32,524 nt of DNA from Salinarchaeum sp. (GTDB lineage: Archaea > Halobacteriota > Halobacteria > Halobacteriales > QS-1-68-20): NCBI GenBank assembly GCA_007122875.1, contig SKSS01000017.1:1-32524 (forward strand), read 5' to 3'. Of this stretch, positions 1 to 6,795 are shown one piece after another. Under the pieces are notes generated by a model. The model had not been told where the DNA came from and made no database searches. It saw only the letters and a program-made list of their open reading frames with translations. The position numbers were made by a program, and so were the translations under genes. Position 1 is the first letter of the stretch. Each line of letters starts with the position of its first letter.

Positions 1-434
1 CCCTTCAACCGTGCGCCGTCGCCGACCCGGACGACGGCGTCGGGTTCGTCGGCCACCTCCTCTCGAATCACTTCCACGGCGTCTCGAAGCGGGACCTGGA
101 ACGCGGCGACGACGAGGTCGCCCGCGATCACAGCGATGCCCGGCCGGTCGCCCGGATCGACGCCGACGACGGTTCGCCCCTCGTCGCCACGCAGGCTGGC
201 CATCGTCTCGTCGACGGCCCGGCGTGGGTGTTCCGGGTCGGCGACGACGACCGGAACGTCGTCGGGAACGACGGCATGCTCGTCCAGGGCGTCCCCTTCG
301 GCCGTGATCACGGCCGTCGTCCCGTCGGGAAACTCCGCTCCCACGTCGAGGGTGGTGAACGTCACCTCACGGTCGCGGAGTTCGCCGACGACGGCGTGGT
401 ACACCTCGAAGTCCTCCGTTGCGACGACGATCAC
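1..434 (-). CDS. Conserved haloarchaeal protein with RNase H/RuvC-like motif, partial (C-terminus runs off window)
   Basis: Reverse-strand reading from GTG at 434: VIVVATEDFEVYHAVVGELRDREVTFTTLDVGAEFPDGTTAVI...GRTVVGVDPGDRPGIAVIAGDLVVAAFQVPLRDAVEVI...; 'GVDPGxxPGIAV' resembles the first acidic motif of RNase H-fold nucleases. Open to the window edge; absent from the ORF track because it starts at GTG and is truncated. Confidence 0.7.
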   Translation of the reverse strand, partial: MIVVATEDFEVYHAVVGELRDREVTFTTLDVGAEFPDGTTAVITAEGDALDEHAVVPDDVPVVVADPEHPRRAVDETMASLRGDEGRTVVGVDPGDRPGIAVIAGDLVVAAFQVPLRDAVEVIREEVADEPDAVVRVGDGARLK

Positions 435-558
435 TACAGAACGGTTGGCGAGCGACCGGTGAAAGCCCTTCCGAGGCGGACGAAGGGACACGATGCGGGA
501 AGGCAGCGGAGGGGGTCGGGACCGCGGACTTTTTGCCCGGGACGCACCAACGCCACCC

Positions 559-1269
559 GTGAACGAGGGCGACCCGATTCCGACGGGGTGTGCGTCGATC
601 GACGAGTTGCTGGGCGGTGGGTTCGAGCGAGGAACCGTCACACAGCTCTACGGGCCGCCAGCCGCCGGGAAGACGAACCTCGCGCTTTCGGGCGCGATCG
701 AGGCCGCTGCGGGCGGCGAGACCGCAGTCTACCTCGACACCGAGGACCTCTCGATCGACCGGTTCGAACAGATCGCGGCCGCGCGCGCCGCCGACGATGA
801 CGCGCTCGATCGGCTGGCCTCCCGCGTCGTCGTCCAGTCCGCCCACGATTTCGACGAGCAGGCCGAGGCCGTCCGCGATGTGGCTGACTTCGCCGAGCGT
901 GCCGGCTTCGTCGCACTCGACAGCGCCACCGGCTTCTATCGCGTCGCGCGTCTTGACGAGAGCGACCGGGACGCCGGTGACGCCCTTCGGACGGTCGCAA
1001 ACCAGGTGACCCACTTACTCGGACTGGCACGCCGACACGACATTGCGATCGTGATCACCAACCAGGTGTTCTCCGATCCCGACGGGGACGACGCCAGACC
1101 GCTCGGTGGTCACACGCTCGAACACTGGAGCGGAGCGATCCTTCGACTCGATCGCTTTCGTGGCGGCAATCGACGGGCGACGCTGGAGAAACACCGGTCG
1201 AAACCGGCCGGCGAGACCGCACGGTTCCGGATCACTGGTGAGGGACTCGCCAGCGTCGACGGACCCTGA
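559..1269 (+). CDS. radB: DNA repair and recombination protein RadB
   Basis: IPTGCASIDELLGGGFERGTVTQLYGPPAAGKTNLAL (Walker A), VITNQVFSDPDG...PLGGHTLEHWSGAILRLDR typical of archaeal RadB; likely GTG start at 559. Confidence 0.93.
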   Translation: MNEGDPIPTGCASIDELLGGGFERGTVTQLYGPPAAGKTNLALSGAIEAAAGGETAVYLDTEDLSIDRFEQIAAARAADDDALDRLASRVVVQSAHDFDEQAEAVRDVADFAERAGFVALDSATGFYRVARLDESDRDAGDALRTVANQVTHLLGLARRHDIAIVITNQVFSDPDGDDARPLGGHTLEHWSGAILRLDRFRGGNRRATLEKHRSKPAGETARFRITGEGLASVDGP

Positions 1270-1866
1270 TCAGTTCGTTCCGGTGGCCTCCTCGTACTCT
1301 GCCCGCGAAATCGAGTAGCGGTGACAATCGAAGACCTCGTCCTCGACCGCCAGGAAATTCCGGAGGCACCCCTCGTACCGCCCGCCGAACCGGTCGACGT
1401 ACCGTTCGATCGCCCGTTTCGATGCCTCGTTGCCGTCGATGTATTTCACTGCCACGGCCGCCAGGTCCAGTCGATCGAAGGCGACTTCGACGAACAGTTC
1501 CGCGCGCTCGCCCGAGTATCCTCGCCCCCAGAACCGTTTTCCGAGGACGATCCCGAGCGTGGCGACCTGGCGGTCCCAGTCGGGGTACAATCCGGTGAAT
1601 CCGGCGGTCGTTCTGCCACCGTCCTCGTCGGCCTTCGGACGGACGACGTACTTCGCGCCCTCTCGGTCCTCCCACTGCTGCTCGGCACGAGCAATGAAAT
1701 CGGATGTCTCTTTTACTGTTCGGTGGGGACCGAAGTCGACGTACTCGAAGACCCCCTCGGCGTTCGGGCCCGGACCGAACACCTCGTGAAGGGCGAACAC
1801 GTCCACGTTCTCGCGGTGTAGCGGTTCGAACGTGAGCCGCTCGGTTTCGAGCGATTCCGGGAACAT
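1270..1866 (-). CDS. GNAT family N-acetyltransferase (RimJ/RimL-like)
   Basis: LETERLTFEPLHRENVD...LGIVLGKRFWGRGYSGERAELFVEVAFDRLDLAAVAVKYIDGNEASKRAIERY matches the GNAT acetyl-CoA binding pattern. Confidence 0.9.
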   Translation of the reverse strand: MFPESLETERLTFEPLHRENVDVFALHEVFGPGPNAEGVFEYVDFGPHRTVKETSDFIARAEQQWEDREGAKYVVRPKADEDGGRTTAGFTGLYPDWDRQVATLGIVLGKRFWGRGYSGERAELFVEVAFDRLDLAAVAVKYIDGNEASKRAIERYVDRFGGRYEGCLRNFLAVEDEVFDCHRYSISRAEYEEATGTN

Positions 1867-1952
1867 GGGCGAGGTGACGGGGGCCGGGACGGTAACGGTT
1901 CCCGTCGCTCGTGCGCGTGGGACGACTATTCTCTACCCCGTCTACGACGGCT

Positions 1953-2156
1953 TCACCGACCCATCCACGACAGATACCACAGCAGCGCGTAACCGAGCAC
2001 GAGGCTCACGGCGGTCATCACCAGGACCACGAGGAGTGACGCCCGAAGCTGAAGCGCCATCAACCCGCCCGAGAGCCCGACCAGCGTGACGAATCCCGCC
2101 CTCGATCGGGTATTGTCTACACGAGCGCTCGGTGGGCGTCGGCGTCGGGCCATCAT
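1953..2156 (-). CDS. Small two-TM membrane protein
   Basis: 67 aa; two hydrophobic segments (FVTLVGLSGGLMALQL; LLVVLVMTAVSLVLGYALLWYL). Confidence 0.6.
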   Translation of the reverse strand: MMARRRRPPSARVDNTRSRAGFVTLVGLSGGLMALQLRASLLVVLVMTAVSLVLGYALLWYLSWMGR

Positions 2157-2259
2157 CGGTCCCCTGGCGTGTGCCGGAAGCCGAACTGCCGACAGTCGGT
2201 GGTCGAGAGTGCGGATACGACGGTCAGAACGGAGCGGTTGGCTGTGGTCGGTGCGACGG

Positions 2260-2814
2260 TCACGCGAATCCCCGATCGACCTCGTCCTCCCGGATGATGT
2301 CCTCGAACTCCGCCTCCAGGGCCTCCTCTGCGTCCTCGAACGTCGCCGAGAGTTCGTCGAGACCCTCGGGCCGATCCGCGTGTTCGAACTCCATCGGGCC
2401 GAACGCTGGGCTCTCTAGAACTTCCATCACGTCGTCGAAGAGGGCGGAGGGCGTCGTCGGCGCGTCGGCGTGGGCACGCACGACTTCCTCGACGGCCTTC
2501 GCCTTCGATTCGGCGTCCGATTCGTCCTCCGGCGGGGAGCGAACGGCGAACCGGCCGGCGTGGTGATCGTCTCGCGGAAGGTACGATCCGATCTCGTCGT
2601 CGAGCTTTCGGGCGATCTGTCCGCCGACGCCTTTGACCTCGAACGGATTCTTCGCGTATGTCTTCAGCCCGTAGACCCCACCCGATGGGTGTGCGAGATA
2701 GAGGTCCTCTCCGAGTCCACTGGCTCGGTTACCGCCGATGGCCCGCCAGCCATCGGGGTCGACGTTCTGCTCGACGACATCCGCGACGATGTCCTGCCAC
2801 TCTCGAACCCGCAT
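2260..2814 (-). CDS. Conserved haloarchaeal protein of unknown function
   Basis: MRVREWQDIVADVVEQNVDPDGWRAIGGNRASGLGEDLYLAHPSGGVYGLKTYAKNPFEVKGVGGQIARKLDDEIGSYLP...; acidic haloarchaeal composition; likely start at 2814 rather than 2880. Confidence 0.8.
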   Translation of the reverse strand: MRVREWQDIVADVVEQNVDPDGWRAIGGNRASGLGEDLYLAHPSGGVYGLKTYAKNPFEVKGVGGQIARKLDDEIGSYLPRDDHHAGRFAVRSPPEDESDAESKAKAVEEVVRAHADAPTTPSALFDDVMEVLESPAFGPMEFEHADRPEGLDELSATFEDAEEALEAEFEDIIREDEVDRGFA

Positions 2815-3111
2815 GACAGCGGCTAGCGTGGGGTTCGAAATGAACGTGTCGGTACCGCCCGAACCGTATCCGGTCCCCACTCGTGGACCGACATCGGGTA
2901 TTCGGAAGAATCGGCGTCGACGACGGCCGTACGATGTGTGAGTGTACCGTACGTGACGTGACTGGATCGAACCCAGTTCGCATCGATATTCGGTCGATGT
3001 ACCTCGTGTTACGCTTCAGCTTCTCCAGTACTATCACCATAAAAAGCTAATAACAATACTGATAGATATGTTAAGTTAATTATATTTCCTCGCGGGACAA
3101 CGTCCACTTGT

Positions 3112-3249
3112 ATGTCCGACGACAACCGACTCACGACGTACCTGTCCGAGAACCCCCGAATGATCGGCGTCCTGTTCATGATCACGCTGTTGCTCACGCA
3201 GGTGGGCAACGGCGCGGCGGCAGCGGGCGGATCGACGCCCGGCCCGTAA
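3112..3249 (+). CDS. 45-aa single-TM microprotein (DUF7503-like, from memory)
   Basis: MSDDNRLTTYLSENPRMIGVLFMITLLLTQVGNGAAAAGGSTPGP*; ATG 3112 to TAA 3249, downstream of an AT-rich promoter-like region. Below the length cutoff of the ORF track. Confidence 0.75.
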   Translation: MSDDNRLTTYLSENPRMIGVLFMITLLLTQVGNGAAAAGGSTPGP

Positions 3250-3317
3250 CCGATCAAAGCCGGCGGCGAATTTTTTCCGGAGTGACGATCGATCCGACGG
3301 CGGAGTGTGGACTCAGA

Positions 3318-5372
3318 TCACAGAATGGACGACGTGACGTCCGTCGACCAGACGAGTTCGCCGTCGATCACCGCCGGGAGCCGCTCTAGGTGGAGCTGGT
3401 GGAGCAGTTCCGGCAACGACAGCGTGACCGGCGGCAGTTCACCCCCGATGAGGTAGTGTTCGTCCTGTCCGATGCCGAAGGGCACGTACGCCGTTCCCAT
3501 CCCCATCTCGCCGGTTGGGTACGTCAACAGGCGAACCACGTATCCAGCGTCGACGCGGTCGATGAGATAGCAGACGGCCGTGCCACTTTCACACTGTGCG
3601 ACCTGGACGCTCCCGTCGCCGACCACGGCGTAGTGACTGCCAGCAGTCCCGTGTGAGCGAGCGAGCGCGAGCGCACTCCGTAGCGTGAAGCCGGCGTTGA
3701 GCAGGCCCGCGACGAGCTTTCCCAGCTCGGTCGCCCGCTCGTTGGTGACCGCTCCGTGGGTGACGATCCCACCGATCGCCCCGGCATCGACGAGTGCGAG
3801 CCCCTGATCGTAGGATCGACAGCCGTTCAGGAGGAACGTGCTGACGCCGGTTTCGGCGACGGTTTCGGCGTCGAGAACGCCATCACGGCACACGAACCCG
3901 TTCTCCTCGACGTGGCCGACGTAGTGGAGGAAGTCGGTCCGCCCCGCGAGCGTTCGTCGAAGCTCTTCGACCGATAGCTCCCGTTCGATCACGACCTCGA
4001 ACGGAAGTTCGTCTCGGTCGCCGTATCTGTCCTCGGCGACGAGTTCCGCAGCCATCTCGGCGTCGTTACAGACGAGCGTGATGTCGACGTCCTCGTCGTG
4101 TTCGGTTCGCCATCGGTTCTCGAATGCCCGTTTCGAAATCGCGTTCGCGCCCATCGGCCGGCCGGGGCCGATCCAGACCTGTTCGATGGCGTCCGTCGCG
4201 TGCGGTTCGACGTACCGTTCGTTCTGGGGGGGATCAATCCGGGTTGGCCCCCGTCCTGCCTCGCGGACGAACGCCTCGATAGCCGGTGGAGGAGGCGGTG
4301 GCGTTTCCACTGGATCACGTTCGACTCGAATCGTTCCGAGTGCATTCACTACGTACGGAAGCAGTTCGACGCGTTCGGGCGTCGGATCGACGTGTGCGGA
4401 CAGCCCCCACCTGGGGAGGAGGTCCTTGATCTCCTCGAACGGGACCGAAAGATACCGACGAACCCGGTCGGCGATCGGCGCGTCGTACAGCGCTTCGAAC
4501 GGCAGATCGAGCCTCGACCGAGCGGCGCGCGCCTCGTAGAGCTCGATCTGATATAGACCATCGGACCGAACCACACAGTCGAGCAACAGGAGCTGTCGGA
4601 GCACCCGATCGATCGCAATGTCGATCTCATCATCGAACGTCCGAATCGGTTCGCCGTGTGCGAGCAGCCGGGGCTCGGATCCGGGGACGACGGTCGCACC
4701 GAGATAGTGTACGAGCGTCGCCGTCGCGTAGATTGACCCGACATCGCGTGGTACCTCGATCTGGAGGCCGGTGTCGGGCGGTTCGGCAGCCGCCGGCACG
4801 TCGAGTCGATCCCCCAACTCAACCTTCGGCGGATGGCCTCGCAGCGTCGGGAACGACCGTTCCGGCGACATCGTTTTCAGGGCCGATCCGAACGTCGAGA
4901 CCGCAGCCATCAAGTCGTCCGGATCAGTCGTCGTCGTCACCGTCGTCCGGGGACGGTCGTGGTGTGAGCGAACGCCGAGGATGGCGCACGTCGGCTCCCC
5001 AAAGTCGATGGCCATGTCGTCGCCCGTCGCCCGCACTGTGAGCGGACCGTCGACGCGGAGATAGCACTTGACCGGCCCGGAGAACTCGACGATCCACGAA
5101 CCGTCGGGGACCGATACCTCGTCGAACGCGGCACACTCGGTCACCATCTCGAAGTTCTCGTCGCGAACGTAGACGACGACGACGTACGGGAGGCCCACCG
5201 TCTCGGTCTCGATCGTCACGGCCTCGTCGACCGGAACCCCAATCGAGTCCGAATCGACGGTCGTCGGCGTGACCGGTGACGTCGTTTCGAGCGGAAATCG
5301 TCGTCCCTCGACTGGATCGACGATCGTCACCCCGTCGCAGTCATCATCCGCGTGGAACTGTAGTTCCGTCAT
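3318..5372 (-). CDS. CHAT domain (caspase-like) protease
   Basis: C-terminal catalytic-type motifs TDFLHYVGHVEENGFVC (His codon 3912-3914) and VSTFLLNGCRSYDQGLALVDAGAIGGIVTHGAV (Cys codon 3819-3821). Likely start at 5372 (MTELQFHADDD), forming an ATGA overlap with the upstream gene. Confidence 0.88.
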   Translation of the reverse strand: MTELQFHADDDCDGVTIVDPVEGRRFPLETTSPVTPTTVDSDSIGVPVDEAVTIETETVGLPYVVVVYVRDENFEMVTECAAFDEVSVPDGSWIVEFSGPVKCYLRVDGPLTVRATGDDMAIDFGEPTCAILGVRSHHDRPRTTVTTTTDPDDLMAAVSTFGSALKTMSPERSFPTLRGHPPKVELGDRLDVPAAAEPPDTGLQIEVPRDVGSIYATATLVHYLGATVVPGSEPRLLAHGEPIRTFDDEIDIAIDRVLRQLLLLDCVVRSDGLYQIELYEARAARSRLDLPFEALYDAPIADRVRRYLSVPFEEIKDLLPRWGLSAHVDPTPERVELLPYVVNALGTIRVERDPVETPPPPPPAIEAFVREAGRGPTRIDPPQNERYVEPHATDAIEQVWIGPGRPMGANAISKRAFENRWRTEHDEDVDITLVCNDAEMAAELVAEDRYGDRDELPFEVVIERELSVEELRRTLAGRTDFLHYVGHVEENGFVCRDGVLDAETVAETGVSTFLLNGCRSYDQGLALVDAGAIGGIVTHGAVTNERATELGKLVAGLLNAGFTLRSALALARSHGTAGSHYAVVGDGSVQVAQCESGTAVCYLIDRVDAGYVVRLLTYPTGEMGMGTAYVPFGIGQDEHYLIGGELPPVTLSLPELLHQLHLERLPAVIDGELVWSTDVTSSIL

Positions 5373-6595
5373 CGTCCGAGCGCGAACCACCCCGTGTCGT
5401 ATCCGGTCTCGGGGAGCCGCCAGCGCTGTTCCGGCGAGCCGTTCCCAGGCCGAAGCTCGATCACCGCGTCGAACAGCGGTTCGAGCGACCGAACCGCTCG
5501 GTCGTCGCTCGCTCGTTGCAACACCACGTGTGTGATCGCCGAGGCGTCCCTGACGGCCGCACAGAACGGTTCCAGTACGTCGACTACGTCGTCCGGCCCG
5601 TCTCCCGCCACGACCGGCTCAATCGTGTCCACGCAGACTCTGACGTCGGCGGCATCGACGCCGTCGTCGAACGAGGCGATTCGGTCGGTCATCGCATCAC
5701 AGAGCGACTCGAAGTCGTCTCCGATTCGCTCGACCGGTGGACCGGTATCGAGCGGTCGTTGGGTGGCCGCGGTCGCACTTCGCGTCGCTTCGCCGCCGTC
5801 GAGAACGACGCTCTGCTCGGCAGGAAACCCCGCAATCTCGAGCCGTCGGTCGGCACTCGAAGCGTTCCGGCCGTAGAACCCGAACAACGCCCTGCGGTTG
5901 ACGGCCGGATCGCCGAGCAGAGTGGCGCTGGCCCGTTCGACGATCCGCTCCGGGACGTCGCCGACGACGAGGATCGTCGAGCCGGCCCGTTTCAACGGCG
6001 CGAGCGTGGACTCGATGCCGATGCGCCCTCCCGCATCGACCGTCACCTCGTAGCCGTCGATCGAGAGCACCATCCGCCCCCCCTCGCGGAGCGATCCGTC
6101 CCCCCGCGGTTTGAGCACCCGATCGAGCGCGTCGACGTCGAATGCCGTCGACAACTGCTCGTACACCTGCTCGGCTTCGCGGTCCGTGACGGTGGCGATG
6201 GCGTCAGCGAGGCTCGTCGACAGCGGCTCCGGGCTGACCCAGTCGTGCTGGAACAGGTGTCCCTCCAGTGGGGCAGCATCGAGATCAGTCCCGACGACGC
6301 TCATCCGTCCGTCGTCGCCGACGATGACAGTCCCATCGGGAAACGAGACGGCGACACCGAGACGAACCCCGTCCGGCGGATCCGCGTCGACGACCAGTTC
6401 GTCGATCGCGTCAGGATCCACCCGGTCGTTGAGCGTCGGAAGATCGGTGGGGTCGACATCGAACGCCTCGGCGGCCGTGAGGACGACGCCGACCGTGATC
6501 CCGGCGGACGGCCCGTCACCCCCCAACTGCTCCTCTAACAGGCGGTCACCCGAGATCGTATAGGGCCAGGGCACTCGCCCGACGTCGGAACTCAT
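5369..6595 (-). CDS. HalOD1-like/DUF7504-like signalling protein
   Basis: Start MSSDVGRVPWPYTISG at 6595. Two HalOD1-like segments: ITVGVVLTAAEAFDVDPTDLPTLNDRVDPDAIDELV...VSFPDGTVIVGDDGRMSV and LADAIATVTDREAEQVYEQLSTAFDVDALDRVLKPRGD...MVLSIDGYEVTVDAGGRIGIES. C-terminus DVRVCVDTIEPVV...FDAVIELRPGNGSPEQRWRLPETG resembles the haloarchaeal DUF7504/HTR-like family. Confidence 0.75.
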   Translation of the reverse strand: MSSDVGRVPWPYTISGDRLLEEQLGGDGPSAGITVGVVLTAAEAFDVDPTDLPTLNDRVDPDAIDELVVDADPPDGVRLGVAVSFPDGTVIVGDDGRMSVVGTDLDAAPLEGHLFQHDWVSPEPLSTSLADAIATVTDREAEQVYEQLSTAFDVDALDRVLKPRGDGSLREGGRMVLSIDGYEVTVDAGGRIGIESTLAPLKRAGSTILVVGDVPERIVERASATLLGDPAVNRRALFGFYGRNASSADRRLEIAGFPAEQSVVLDGGEATRSATAATQRPLDTGPPVERIGDDFESLCDAMTDRIASFDDGVDAADVRVCVDTIEPVVAGDGPDDVVDVLEPFCAAVRDASAITHVVLQRASDDRAVRSLEPLFDAVIELRPGNGSPEQRWRLPETGYDTGWFALGR

Positions 6596-6667
6596 TGTGC
6601 TGAGGAGGGGTCGAACTAATGAAAAGCCATCGGTATGATGGGTGTTGGCATAGATCAACACCTCTCC

Positions 6668-6760
6668 GTTTCCCCGCCGACGAGCACAGTTGTCCCGTGT
6701 TTCCCCGTCGACGAGTACAATCGCCCCGTGTTTCCCCGTCGACAGGCATACTCCGACCGA
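6668..6760. repeat. 31-bp intergenic tandem repeat, ~3 units
   Basis: gtttccccgccgacgagcacagttgtcccgt | gtttccccgtcgacgagtacaatcgccccgt | gtttccccgtcgacaggcatactccgaccga starting at 6668, 6699 and 6730. Confidence 0.85.
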
Positions 6761-6795
6761 CACGGTTTTGCCGTCGGCCGACCGGTAGCCGGGAC

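Noticed and set aside
5276-6538. 420-aa + strand ORF antisense to the HalOD1/DUF7504-like gene
   Set aside because: Arg/Val/Asp-rich translation typical of antisense frames in GC-rich haloarchaeal genes; the opposite strand has recognisable domains.
6668-6760. Possible mini CRISPR array (repeats every 31 bp)
   Set aside because: Period is too short for repeat plus spacer, no unique 30-40 nt spacers, no cas genes, and the element looks like a decaying tandem repeat.
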